Assembly: GCF_905220415.1 (NCBI RefSeq)
Contig: NC_059539.1
Span: 1,736,001 to 1,800,000 of the forward strand
Direction: 5' to 3'
DNA from: Colias croceus
Taxonomy: Eukaryota; Arthropoda; Insecta; Lepidoptera; Pieridae
Length of the DNA stretch: 64,000 bases
The notes under the pieces are model-generated. The model searched no databases, was not told the DNA's origin, and worked only from the letters and a program-made list of their open reading frames with translations. The position numbers were made by a program, and so were the translations under genes. Of the stretch, positions 35,257-46,337 are shown piece by piece (positions within the stretch are counted from its first letter, which is position 1; each line of letters starts with the position of its first letter).

Positions 35257-36427
35257 ATGTCTACTATCCTCGATGTTTGCGGTCCTCTCTCCCCGCCGTC
35301 AACGCCGCCGTTGATGGACTTAAAAGTGAGTTTCGATAAAAGTTATGATTTTATCGAATTTTTTAAAATAAAAATAAAAAAATTTCCCCCGACGTAGCGT
35401 CGTAAAAATATTCTTTACCTTGTGCAATCGAAAGTACGGAGCGCAGCGAGAACACGCAGCGCGCGCGTGCTCTGACTCACCGAACGTTTACTTACGTGCG
35501 TCCCTCTTTGTCTCGCAGGTCGAGTTGCCGCTGAAGAAAGCCGCAGTCAAACGAGCCCGGGAGTCTCCCCCGGCCGGGCTCGTCACCCCGCAGCCCTCGG
35601 ACTCGGAGGGCGAGGATGAGTGCGGCAAGCGCGCCCGCTGCGAGCTGGCTCGGCTGCTGCTCACTACACCGCCGCCGGAGCCCTGCCCCGTCTCCTCCCG
35701 CCCCTCTGTCATAATGAGAGCTCACAAGGACGGCACGTGCAGTCCTGAACCTCTACCCCCGCCCCCCGAACACATGAACATGCTAAGAACGCTAAAATTC
35801 AAAATGAACCGGGGCCATAGTTACTCGCAAAAGAAATATAGTGCGAGCCAAACGCAAAGTCCGCCCGCGCCTCCGACGCCCAGCCCAGAATCGCCTCCTG
35901 CGATAATAGAGGAGGCGCGGGTGCCATCGCCGCACCCGGAGCAGAAGGAGGAGCGCGTGCTGCAGATACCGGCGGCCGCGGCCACGCCCGGCTGGGTGCC
36001 GCTGGCGCCGCGGCCCGCGCCCGCCGTGCTCGTGCCCGGCGCCATCCTGCCCACGGCGGCCGTGTGGCTGGTGACGCCCGCACCGGCCGCTCGCCGCCGC
36101 CTCTACGAGTGCTCGTACCCGGGCTGCGGCAAGAACTACTTCAAGTCGTCCCACCTGAAGGCGCACGCGCGCACGCACACGGGCGAGCGGCCGTTCCGCT
36201 GCGCGTGGCCGGGCTGCGAGCGCCGCTTCTCGCGCTCGGACGAGCTGTCGCGGCACAAGCGCACGCACACGGGCGAGAAGAAGTTCGGGTGCCGCGTGTG
36301 CAGCCGCCGCTTCATGCGCTCCGACCACCTCGCCAAGCACGTGAAGCGGCACGCCAAGGAGCGCGCGCCGGCGCCGCCCGTGCTGCGGCTGCTGCCCTCG
36401 CCGCCGCTGCCGGCCGCCGCGCACTGA
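35257..36427 (+). CDS. cbt: cabut / KLF10-11-type zinc-finger transcription factor
   Basis: The CDS joins 35257-35325 (23 codons, MSTILDVCGPLSPPSTPPLM...) and 35519-36427, giving 325 aa. The intron is 193 bp, phase 0, with donor AAA|GTGAGT and acceptor TTTGTCTCGCAG. Three contiguous C2H2 fingers lie at about residues 219-243, 249-273 and 279-301, with TGERP and TGEKK linkers. The contact residues KSSHLKA, RSDELSR and RSDHLAK are typical of Sp/KLF proteins. The YECSYPGCGKNYFKSSHLKAH start and a short tail point to the KLF10/11 (TIEG) class, cabut in flies. The region before the fingers is Pro/Ser-rich, with a conserved-looking SVIMRAHKDGTC. These nuclear factors bind GC/CACCC boxes and usually repress; fly cabut acts in sugar response, circadian metabolism and JNK-linked closure. 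Codons in exon 2 are strongly GC-rich, so long antisense and other-frame ORFs over it are shadows. Confidence 0.95.
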
Positions 36428-36795
36428 CCGACTGTGATATAGATCTCGCGATCTCTAGCTGTAGTACTCTTAAGACTGTCCTATCTACTACTTAATAGTT
36501 AAGTTACGTCGTCGTAAGCTTCAAAATATACGAGTTGAAAGTTATATGTTGTTTAATTTCACTGCACTGCACGCGCGCGGAGTTTCCGCTCCGTTTCCCC
36601 GGGCCCGCTCGAGCGGGTCGGATAGAATGTACAAGAAATGAAGTGTAGTGCGACGGCGGGCGCGGCCGACTGTCGCGAGACGCGCCGCGCCGCCCCGGCT
36701 CGCCCCGCCGCTGATAACACAAGCGGCATGCCTAACGCATTATCTCTAACGATATCTCACATTTCAAACAAATAAAGAAAATCATTTGCAAATAT
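36428..36795 (+). other. cbt: cabut 3' UTR
   Basis: It runs from the stop to shortly after the AATAAA at 36771. An 8-mer match to the insect miR-2/13 seed, CTGTGATA, lies at 36432-36439, only five bases past the stop. The segment 36570-36720 is still GC-rich. Confidence 0.6.
36771..36776 (+). terminator. cbt: cabut polyadenylation signal
   Basis: A canonical AATAAA, 344 bp after the stop codon, at the end of the GC-rich block. Cleavage is expected about 15-25 bp downstream. Confidence 0.65.
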
Positions 36796-37255
36796 CATTA
36801 ACCGGATCAAGCAACCACATTCAGTTATTTACATTGTACAAATTAAAATCCAGTTAAATACTTAAAATATATTGCACAATAATTTGTGAGAGTAAAACAA
36901 GAACGAAATAATATTATCATAGAGAGTATAATATTATTAGAAATATACCTAGGTACTCGGAAATAAGTTTAAACAGTCATTGTCTGAAATGCAAAAAAGT
37001 AAAAACCATATTTTGAGAATATGCATCTATGAAGCATAAATTTTTTAAGAATTTAATTCACAGCGACATTACAACTCATGAATGATAACGTAAAAGTGAA
37101 AAATATCAAAGAGATGATAGATTTTGCATAATTATTTCAAGCAAATTCGATGAACTATTATAAATTTCTATTTTCACGTGACAAACTATTTCCAGATAGA
37201 TTTGGCTCTAGATACAATATAAATCTAAGTTCTTGAAATATAAATAACTAACATA

Positions 37256-37472
37256 TCCTACCTACTAATATTATAAATGCGAAAATTTGTGAGGATGTGT
37301 GTGTTTGTTACTCTTTCACTCAAAAAATACTACTGAACCGATTACAATGAAATTTAAAACACGTCATATAGAGGGTAACTTGGATTAACACATAGGATAG
37401 GTTACATCCCGGAAATCCCACGGGAACGGGAACTATGCGGGTTTTTCTTTCAAAACGCGGGCGGAAAGCTAG
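37256..37472 (+). mobile_element. non-autonomous Helitron
   Basis: A|TCCTACCTACTAATATTATA, GAACTATGCGGGTTTTTCTTT and CGCGGGCGGAAAGCTAG|T. The hairpin before CTAG is shortened. Confidence 0.85.
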
Positions 37473-38101
37473 TACTGTATAAAGAAGAAAAGATAAAGGA
37501 ATAACTCGTGTATGATGAAATACTATAAAATTAAAAGTGTTTTAGAATAGTTACGTACTTACAATAATTATTTTATACAAAAGTGACACAGGATGTTTAT
37601 GTGAATATAATAATATGGCTAAACAGATTTCAATAAAATCGTAAAAATAGATAGTCTCTCTCGGACTTTATTTGGAATAACAAGCTAGGCGAAGGCGAAT
37701 ATAGGGCGGGCGGCTAATCTTTCGCAACAAAGAAACATGTAAAACAATCTTTCATATAACATCTTTTTTTACCGGAATTCTATTTCTCGTTGTAATTATT
37801 GTAATTTAGGCTTCCTTTAAATAGTTATTCAAATTAATTATAATAATATCAATTTTTTTTCATACAAACGTAAAATAAAACGCAAAAAGTATAATTCCAC
37901 GTGCAAAATTTTATGTACATATTCTACAAAAGCAAAATAATATTTATATCAGCGATGTTATTCCATAATATTTTTCTAAAACTATTGGAATATTGCGTCA
38001 GTAGATTTACCTATGGTAGGTAATACAGATTACACCCATCATAATTATCAATTTTGATAATAATCACACTGAAACTAAATCAGACATTTAATAAGTATTA
38101 C
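37473..38101. other. no gene seen
   Basis: AT-rich intergenic DNA downstream of cabut without recognisable features. Confidence 0.5.
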
Positions 38102-38316
38102 CTGTGCCCCGCGGTTTTATACGCATTTCTCGGCTCTTGTTAGTCTAAGCGTGATGATATATAGCCTAAGGCTTCCTCGATAAAGGGGCAATCTAACACC
38201 GAAAGAATTTTTCAAATCGGACCAGTAGTTTCTGAGATTAACGCGTTCAAACCAGAGAACCAACCAATGACCAACAAGAGAGGAGCCACGGGGGTGAAAC
38301 CGCGTGGAGCAGCTAG
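38102..38316. mobile_element. Helitron inverted fusion
   Basis: A minus-oriented copy (TGTGCCCCGCGG... to GCGTTCAAACCA) joins a plus-oriented 3' end (GACCAACAAGAG... GGAGCAGCTAG|T at 38313-38316). Same arrangement as at 25791-26022 and 26407-26754. Confidence 0.7.
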
Positions 38317-38927
38317 TCATAAATAATGGCAATGCAATCACTGAATCCAAAAGCATATAATATGTACCTACATAATATAAACCTCACGGTTTACTTAAAT
38401 GTTAAGTCAGAGCATATCGGAATAAGTCACGATTTAACCGGATTTCAAAGTGATTTTATTATTTAACAACATATTTATATAATAAGTTAGACACGCAGTA
38501 GGTTCAATATCATTTTAAGATATTATTTTCGAAAAATATTCCAATTTGTGCGATTAGCACTAAAGTTATCTTATTTATTACGTAACTCTATATTTATTTT
38601 AGCACTTTTCAGTAAAGTTCATATACTTACCTATTAATTACCTCATAATTATAGAAGTTACACAAACAAACTTTTAATACACATTGCACATGCATATTTT
38701 TAAAAAAGCTTATACATGTATTATTATCTCACACTAATTTAAATATCGACTCATTAAAGTAGGTAATTGTATTTTATCCTTATAATCAACATCATTAAAT
38801 GCGTTTTTGCGTAGCAAATGTAACTCGAAAAGATTCAATGTAAACCACAGAATCGGCATTAATTACCAAAAAAGCCTTTATAGTAAACAAAGGAATATTT
38901 TTAGTGTTTTATTATTTATATTTTCAG
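38317..38927. other. no gene seen
   Basis: AT-rich intergenic DNA leading into the minisatellite. Confidence 0.5.
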
Positions 38928-39410
38928 TTGACATTTATTCATGACAGGTATTCAGTATTTATAGAATGTAAATAATAAATATAGAGCAAAATATTAGTAA
39001 TTACTAATTAGTATTATTAACAATTTATTTCTAACGCAGAGCAAAGCTCCTGAAAGGTTGACATTTATTCATTACAGGTATTCAGTATTTATAGAATGTA
39101 AATATAGAGCAAAATATTAGTAATTACTACCTAATTAGTATTATTAACAATTTATTTCTAACGCAGAGCAAAGCTCCAGAAAGGTTGACATTTATTCATT
39201 ACAGGTATTCAGTATTTATAGAATGTAAATATAGAGCAAAATATTAGTAATTACTACCTAATTAGTATTATTAACAATTTATTTCTAACGCAGAGTAAAG
39301 CTCCTGAAAGGTTGACATTTATTCATTACAGGTATTCAGTATTTATAGAATGTAAATATAGAGCAAAATATCAGTAATTACTACCTTATTAGTATTATTA
39401 ACAATTTATT

Positions 39411-40831
39411 GGGGGCGCTCAACCACAGATGCTGGAGTTGCACTTCTAACACATATTTATAAAGCATGGGAAAACTCAAAAAATGCTCTGGGGATATTTT
39501 GTGACCTCTCCAAGGCATTTGACTGCGTTGAACATTGTACTTTGTTACGTAAACTTAATCACTATGGAATTACAGGAAAAGCCCAGAACCTCATAGCGTC
39601 ATACCTGCATGATAGGATACAGACTGTAGTTGTCAATGGAGAACGTTCTAGCGGTGCGTCAATTAACATTGGTGTTCCACAGGGGTCCATTTTAGGTCCC
39701 TTCTTGTTCTTGGTATATATCAATGATCTTCCCTATTATTTGCAGGATAGGTGTGAAATAGTTCTGTTTGCAGATGATACCTCATTAATTTTTAATGTGG
39801 ATAGGCATGACCCAAATGTTGACGAAGTGAACAGTGCTCTTTTACACATATCTGAATGGTTTACTGCCAATAATTTATTATTAAATGCCAAAAAAACCAC
39901 TTGTGTTGAATTTTTACTTCCTAATGTAAAAAAGTTGAACAGAGATATTACCTTGAACGGGGAGGTATTGCATCCTACTGAGTCTACTGTATTTCTAGGG
40001 TTAACATTGGATGAGAAACTACAGTGGGGAGCCCATGTCAACACCGCTGCAGGTAAGCTCAGTTCAGCTGCATATGCAGTCCGAAAAATAAGGCATCTCA
40101 CCGATGAAGATACGGCTAGATTGGTTTATTTCAGCTACTTTCATAGCATTATGTCCTATGGAATTCTACTGTGGGGCAAGGCTGCAGATATAGAAACTAT
40201 ATTTATCTTACAGAAAAGAGCCATTCGCTCTATATATAATTTACGTGCTCGGGACTCACTAAGAGATCATTTTAAGAATACTGGTATCCTTACTGTACCA
40301 TCACAGTATATATTTAATAATATTTTGCATGTTCACAAAAACGCCGACTTACACACAAGAGTAGGAGATAGACACGATTATGGCACAAGGAACAGGAATA
40401 GAATTGAAATGCCATTTTTCCGATTAGCTAAAGTTAAAAATTCATTTATGGGTCAAGGTATACGCTTATACAATAGAATTCCTCTCAATATTAAAGAGTT
40501 TAGTAGTTCTAAATTTAAAACTTATATAAAAAATGTACTAGTTCAGAGAGCGTACTACAGTATTCAGGAATATATGGACGATAAAGACCCATGGAGGGTT
40601 GTCGCGTAAAAACCACAGGACAGTTCTTTGCATATTATGATATATTATGTATAAGTTAGATATAAGTTACATATTATGTAATATTGACATGATTTTAAAA
40701 GAGCAACTATGGAGTTTCTTGCCGATTCTTCTCCATAGATACTGCTTTCCGAATCGGTGGTAAATGTTAAAAATACTTATGTAATGACGATTCGAAAGTG
40801 CTACTAAATAGTAGTCTAATTGAATAAATGA

Positions 40832-40871
<40 letters not shown>
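39411..40871 (+). mobile_element. 5'-truncated non-LTR retrotransposon
   Basis: The insertion starts abruptly at GGGGGCGCTC inside a minisatellite unit and ends in an A-tract (40834-40871). TATT at both edges may be a 4-bp target duplication. Endonuclease and the N-terminal RT region are missing. Confidence 0.9.
39413..40609 (+). pseudogene. LINE reverse transcriptase, 5'-truncated ORF2
   Basis: An open frame of 398 codons without its own start. It carries RT motif A DLSKAFD (about residues 31-37), motif B GVPQGSILGPFLF, and the catalytic FADD (119-122), followed by thumb and C-terminal regions (SYGILLWG; RLYNRIP). RT in LINEs copies the element RNA at the target site. The frame has no internal stop, so the insertion is young, but loss of the 5' half makes it non-autonomous. 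CR1/jockey-like by motif style; the clade cannot be fixed by eye. Confidence 0.9.
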
Positions 40872-40874
<3 letters not shown>

Positions 40875-41670
40875 TTCTAACGCAGAGCAAAGCTCCTGAA
40901 AGGTTGACATTTATTCATGACAGGTATTCAGTATTTGTAGAATGTAAATATAGAGCAAAATATTAGTAATTACTACCTTATTAGTATTATTAACAATTTA
41001 TTTCTAACGCAGAGCAAAGCTCCTGAAAGGTTGACATTTATTCATTACAGGTATTCAGTATTTATAGAATGTAAATATAGAGCAAAATATCAGTAATTAC
41101 TACCTTATTAGTATTATTAACAATTTATTTCTAACGCAGAGCAAAGCTCCTGAAAGGTTGACATTTATTCATGACAGGTATTCAGTATTTGTAGAATGTA
41201 AATATAGAGCAAAATATTAGTAATTACTACCTAATTAGTATTATTAACAATTTATTTCTAACTCAGAGCAAAGCTCCTGAAAGGTTAGCTCACGGATGAA
41301 GTCTTGTAAATAAATTGCTGTTTGTTTAAGCTTAAAATATAGTAATAGAGTAAACTCTATATATTTTCCATAGAAATTTTATATTAGTTAAAATGGGAAA
41401 TGCATCTGCTACACGCCACAAAATTGTCTAGGCTCTAGGCTCTAGGATATAGATGGCTACACCAAACAACCATAGACCTACTTTCGCATCACATACATTT
41501 CACGAAGAGCAAAGGGGCCTGCCGCCCGGAGCCTCGCAATGGGTCGCCGCTGAGTATCATAATGTCTACTGATAGAAATTATAACTTACAATTTTGTAAT
41601 AAAAATTTCATAACCTTTGCATGTCAGTATGCGAACCCATAAGATTTTCCCCCAAAGTGTTCATCTCAAA

Positions 41671-41684
41671 GAAGTTTTCACTTC
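41671..41684. repeat. solo MITE end, GAAGT family
   Basis: GAAGTTTTCACTTC resembles the right terminus of the GAAGT...ACTTC MITEs. No left end was found nearby. Confidence 0.35.
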
Positions 41685-42277
41685 ATGTTTTGCTATTTTT
41701 ATTACATCCCTTACCTTATCATAATTTCATCACCTAAGCGCTCCCTTATAAAATTTGCTTGTAATCATGATGCAGTGCGTTGACCTGTTTAACCCATTGA
41801 CCACCGAGCGCCCCGATCGGGGCACGACAACAATAGATTTCTATTGTGTCTGAGATTCTAGGGATTGATGGATTAATTAATAAAATGTAAATCTAAGCTC
41901 GGAGACAACCACGGGCCTGTCACGCGTCGGCCACGGCGCGAACATTCTGTGACGTCACACTTTCCTGATAGCAGAATTGTATCCTAATGATAACAAATTC
42001 GGTTGCAATCATTGTTATTAAATATTCCATGATTATCAAGGTTTTATTAGTACTATAGAATGAAGGTGAAATACATTTTTAATAGACTGTATTATAATTT
42101 TGCATAACTGCTTCATGACCTCTGTTTACAACGTGTGTTATATGTTTTAACGACTTACAATGTTTATATTGCAGCATATTCATATTTTTAATGCGAAATT
42201 CTAAAGGAATTTGCTAGAACTTGCCTGAATTTTGTATAAGTGTATGGAGAACATTTATTGGTGCACTTAATTTAATT

Positions 42278-42278
<1 letters not shown>

Positions 42279-42317
<39 letters not shown>

Positions 42318-42335
42318 ATCATCATCATCATCAAT
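42279..42335. repeat. (ATC)n microsatellite
   Basis: About 18 ATC/TCA units with one interruption. Confidence 0.9.
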
Positions 42336-42690
42336 ACATATAATAAAATTCTAGAAAAGTCGTGTCTGTACAATCAAAATATATAAAAAAAAATTAGCAG
42401 GTGCTATTATTAAATCGATCCCAAACCCAAAACTGTAGTTAAAAATTTTTTTGTCTGTTTGTCTGTTTGTCTGTTTGTCGGTTTGTCTGTTTGTCTGTAT
42501 GTTCGTGCACGCTAATCTCAGAAACGGCTTATCCGATTAAGATGCGGTTTTCACTAATATATTGTGGTAATCTTCATTTAACATTTAGCGTTTATTTCAT
42601 GTCAATCGGTTCGTAAATAAAAAAGTTATGACCATTTAAGTATTCACGGCGAACATTTGCTAAGGCATTCTATACACTGTACGATAAAAC
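42331..42690 (+). mobile_element. diverged Helitron, (GTCT/GTTT)n family, 3' incomplete
   Basis: A|TCAATACATATAATAAAATTC, GATCCCAAACCCAAA and a GTCTGTTT tandem at 42451-42498. No CTAG end was found; the right edge is approximate. Confidence 0.55.
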
Positions 42691-42850
42691 GTAAGTTATC
42701 TGTGACAATTATTATTCCTGTAAATGATGACCATGATGATATCGAAAGTGCCCAAGGGTGGGGGGGGGGTTGGTCAAATTAGAATTATGCTTACTTCTAG
42801 GTAAATTTTATACATAAAATGTCCTTTAAATTATGTCGTATTATATTTTT

Positions 42851-43440
42851 AACCCCCGACGCAAAAAGATGGGTGATAAGTGTTACCGCTATGTGTGTCT
42901 GTGTGTGTGTGTGTCTGTTTGTGCCACCGTAGCTCGCTAACAGGTAATCCGAATTAGATGAATTTTTAGTTAGGCAGCATATTTTCCGACGCTGGTTCTT
43001 AGATAAAGTGTATCAAAATCGGTTCATCCATTTATTATACCTAGGTAGTTATATAGGGGTAAATGTGGGAATGAAAAAAAACGAAAGTTGTCAAATATAA
43101 GTACCTAAGTGATAATATATTAAATGAAAGTGAACGACCTATCAGTAACAAATCGGTTCATCCATTTATTTGATATAGGTATAAAAGTGGTAATAAAAAA
43201 ATGAATTTGTCAAATATATTCAAGTGACATATCAAATGAAAGGGCATGACGTTTAAAATATAATTAGACATATTTTATCAAAATCGGTTCATCCGTTTAT
43301 TACATTTAGGGCTTTTTAGGGGTGACAGTGGGGATAAATAAACCAAATGGAGCATCAAACTACAGGATAATATGACGTGTACATATAGGTACAATTAGAT
43401 ATGGTTTACATCAAAATCGGTTCTGCCATTTACTAGGGAT
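42851..43440 (+). repeat. interspersed repeat, AACCCCCGACGCAAAAAG family
   Basis: Starts AACCCCCGACGCAAAAAG and ACCGCTATGTGTGTCTGTG; then repeated TCAAAATCGGTTCATCC modules at 43014, 43151 and 43280. A frequent lepidopteran repeat of uncertain class, possibly linked to the Helitron helicase relic beside it. Confidence 0.55.
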
Positions 43441-43469
43441 GGAAAGGGAAGGGTCGAAAGTCTGTGAAA

Positions 43470-43640
43470 GAAGAGGGGATACGGGAGCGAGAGGATAGCC
43501 ACACCCTGGAAATTTTGAACTCTACTCAAAGCTACATAGGCCTGGCCCTTGGCAATATTTTTTCCTAAGTATACCACTTCTTTTGCCACTGTGGTCCATT
43601 ACAATTTGTGCACGGTTACGGCCCAACTTAAAAGATGTCA
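43470..43640 (-). pseudogene. Helitron Rep-helicase (PIF1-like) C-terminal remnant
   Basis: The minus-strand frame reads LLSWAVTVHKL, then stop, then TTVAKEVVYLGKNIAKGQAYVALSRVQ in pieces. TVHK-x-QG is helicase motif V/VI-proximal, and GQAYVALSRV is the PIF1-family C-terminal motif. A TAA TGG (stop at 43601-43599) stands where Q-G is expected. This would be the end of the RepHel protein that mobilises Helitrons. Everything upstream is lost or shifted. Confidence 0.75.
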
Positions 43641-44076
43641 AGGAGCAACAAACTTATAGATATCAATATGATGTAGGAATGTAATATGGAGGTAGAGGTA
43701 TTTACAGTTAGATATCCTTTCTTATTATACCTACTTGCTATTTATTATCTTACTTACCTAAGTTCGTAGCTAGAGTATGTAGCTAGACAGGTACATACCT
43801 ACTACGCAAATTATGAAACCATACTGCCAAAATAAAAGTCAATCCACTTATAACGTTAATCAACATCTTGCTAAACAAATTCTAATAATTTTATATAAAA
43901 AACACGCAAAAGAACCTTGAAACAGCAACACTTTGTCGCAACTAACCTAGCACAATTTGGTTGCAACCTCACGTTGCCGGAATAGAACCGAAGGCCGTTC
44001 ATCATACCCTTGATAGTGTATTTATTACTACTGTTAGAGTTGATTCAATTCACAGTTATGTATAACATATATAATA

Positions 44077-44265
44077 CTAGAGGTCCGCCCCGGCTTCGCC
44101 CGTGGTGCATATTTTGCAATAAAAGGTAGCCTATGTTATGTCCTTTCTCGGGTATCAAAAAATCTCCATACCAAAATTTCATGCAGATTGGTTCAGTAGT
44201 TTAGGCGTGATTGAGTAACAGACAGACAAACAGAGTTACTTTCGCATTTATAATATTAGTATGGA
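44077..44265 (-). mobile_element. non-autonomous Helitron
   Basis: CTAG at 44077, CCGCCCCGGCTTCGCCCGTGG, and 5' end TTAGTATGGA|T. Close relative of 28019-28201. Confidence 0.85.
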
Positions 44266-44266
44266 T

Positions 44267-44485
44267 GTCGCAGGCAAATTGTATTACTTCCCCGTTTACA
44301 AAAGCTCGGCATTTTGTAATATGTCGTCGTTTGGATAAGGGTTAGTTTAGGTTCGTGTTTTTAAAACTACACAGAAATACGGCTCGCGACCGTCTCTTTG
44401 TAGAATTTTGGAAAAAGTAAATCCTCAGCATATTACAAAATGCTGAACATTTGTAAACGGCGAGATTATACAATTTGCCTGCGAC
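44267..44485. mobile_element. 219-bp MITE with ~57-bp TIRs
   Basis: GTCGCAGGCAAATTGTA at the left and TACAATTTGCCTGCGAC at the right; the homology continues inward through CGTTTACAAA and GCATTTTGTAATATG. No ORF. Confidence 0.8.
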
Positions 44486-44636
44486 ATAAATAACTATCCT
44501 ATGTGTTAATCCAAGTTACCCTCTATATGTGTGCTAAATTTCATTGTAATCGGTTCAGTAGTTTTTACGTGAAAGAGTAACAAACATCCATACATCCATA
44601 CAAACTTTCGCCTATAAAATATAATATATTAGAAGA
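44486..44636 (-). mobile_element. Helitron 5' part
   Basis: Begins ACTATCCTATGTGTTAATCC and ends TATATTAGAAGA|T. The 3' CTAG part is missing, cut at the MITE junction. Confidence 0.65.
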
Positions 44637-45235
44637 TATTGATTAGATTACGTTTGGAATATAGTGACTTATGAGCTTAATAAACACAGATTAGGAAAAG
44701 TTAGAGAGCAACCAAAACAATTGTTTTCTGTGATGTTTTCAATTTTCAGTAATCTTTGGCACTTTTTTTTAATTCTACAATCCAAGATATTATTATGATT
44801 TTATCTTCTTAGTAATCTTTATGCATGTACCATTATTATACTAAAACGCCTGAATCTATTCAGATGTTTTCGAAAAGGAGGAAGATTCCTTTCGCGATAA
44901 ATTGAAAGATAAAATAAAGAGTGGAAATTAGAGAAAACCTACCATACTACGAGGAAAACCACGCGGAAATCAAGCTCATTAATTATTATAAGTATATAAC
45001 CGGAAATAAACCTTCAAATTCTGTATAGACCATGAAAATTAAGAAGTACAAAGTACTAACAGATAGTAGATAAATTTCAATACATAATTATTAAGATTTT
45101 TTTTTGTTGATAACTCGTAGCTAGACAGTGAAGCTATAATATATATAGTTAAATCTTTTATTTTGTAATCTATTATCCTCTGTACCTATAGTTCGTTCAT
45201 CATCGTATACATTCCTTATCATCACTACATACCAA
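44637..45235. other. no gene seen
   Basis: AT-rich intergenic DNA between nested insertions. Confidence 0.45.
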
Positions 45236-45436
45236 TCTTATAATTATAAACAATGTCGCATTCTCTGTCCCTATATCCTATGATTCCCTAATCTACGGAT
45301 TTTGATGCGGTTTTTTTAAAGATAGAGCCTTAGAGCATTAATTTAATCCTCTAAGGATAGAGTGATTAAAGAGGAAGGTTTAAGTATTAATTTATTGAGC
45401 TATAGAAAAAGCGGGCAAAGCCGCGCGGAAAGCTAG
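45236..45436 (+). mobile_element. Helitron, TCTCTGTCCCTAT family
   Basis: A|TCTTATAATTATAAAC, CGCATTCTCTGTCCC, CGGATTTTGATGCGGTTTTT and GCGCGGAAAGCTAG|T. Relatives at 47027-47208 and 51269-51463. Confidence 0.8.
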
Positions 45437-45927
45437 TTTTACCATTTTCAACAAATACGTATTAATAACTCAGGCTCCGGAACCACAGACACCATAGAAA
45501 ATCTATTGTCTGGGACCGATCGGGCCGCTTGGGGCTCAATGGGTTAAAATTTAACAAATAGTTAAAGATTTACACAATTAACTTCCTGTGTCGAAATAAT
45601 GAGTATTCACTGACCCTGATTGTATTTACGGAGCAAGTTCCCGGGTTCAGTCCTGGTCAAGGCGAAGAAACAAAAACAACTGTATGCATTTTAAATTAAT
45701 AAATGATTCACCACGCGTGACCCAATAGTTTAATTTATTTTTTTTGCTTGAAAATTTGTGAGTCAATATACTTAGTTTCATAACTTTACGACTAATAAGT
45801 CTGTAAAATTTGACTGGTAGAGACTAGAGATTGCTTTCAAAGTTTCAAGGCTGCCATTTCTGCACAATTTTTAGAATACAGGACAAATTCACGTATTCAA
45901 AAAGGATTTATTTATTCAAAAAACCCA

Positions 45928-46075
45928 ATTCACCCGCATTTCTCCGCTCCTGTTGGTCTTCCTCGATAAATGGGCTATATAAACCCGAAAGCATTTTTCA
46001 AATCGGACCAGTAGGAAGTTCCTGAGATTAGCGCGTTCAAACAAAAAAAAAACTCTTCAACTTTATAATATTAGT
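45928..46075 (-). mobile_element. Helitron fragment, TGTTGGTCTT family
   Basis: CACCCGCATTTCTCCGCTCC to TTATAATATTAGTATA. The CTAG end is missing. Confidence 0.65.
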
Positions 46076-46337
46076 ATATATATAATAGTGTAGAGACTAG
46101 AAAAACTAAATACAAAATCGTAAATCTCACAAAGCACTCTTACCTTATTTCTTTAAAAATATAAGAAAGGATGGTGTCATTCTTTAAATTATAGAGAATA
46201 CGTTATGCTATCCATGTCTCATTGAAATCGCGTAGCAATTCTACACCAATGCCTGATAGAGATCGCTACCAAATTTAGTTTTTCATTATTTTATGTATTT
46301 TTTGGAACACAGTAAAGAATGAATTGGATATCATTTA

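Larger units (their letters stand above)
38928..41285. repeat. 127-bp minisatellite array interrupted by a LINE
   Basis: Units begin TTGACATTTATTCAT at 38928, 39058, 39185, 39312, 40904, 41031 and 41158. Spacing is 130 bp for the first unit and 127 for all others measured. Each ends near ACGCAGAGCAAAGCTCC. The fourth unit is split by the LINE at 39411-40871, and its remainder resumes at about 40872. Seven units in total. Confidence 0.95.
41793..45543. mobile_element. possible piggyBac-like relic with TTAA flanks
   Basis: TTAA|CCCATTGA at the left (41789-41800) and TCAATGGG|TTAA at the right (45536-45547). The sub-terminal 60 bp are homologous in inverted orientation (GATCGG, CAATAGATTT, TGTCTG). 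TTAA targets with CCC/GGG ends are piggyBac hallmarks. No transposase is visible, and the interior is full of other insertions. Two separate short relics are an alternative. Confidence 0.45.

Noticed and set aside
35420..35518. Upstream extension of the zinc-finger ORF into the intron
   Set aside because: No ATG start (begins TTG); a clean donor at 35326 and acceptor at 35518 join it to the exon at 35257.
35792..36424. 210-aa antisense ORF and other long ORFs over cabut exon 2
   Set aside because: Arg/Ala-rich translations created by extreme GC-rich codons of the true KLF frame; no domain.
38928..41285. CRISPR-like array
   Set aside because: Units are contiguous 127-bp repeats with no unique spacers, in animal nuclear DNA.
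45635..45672. Possible SINE B box (GGGTTCAGTCC)
   Set aside because: No A box or tail recognisable.
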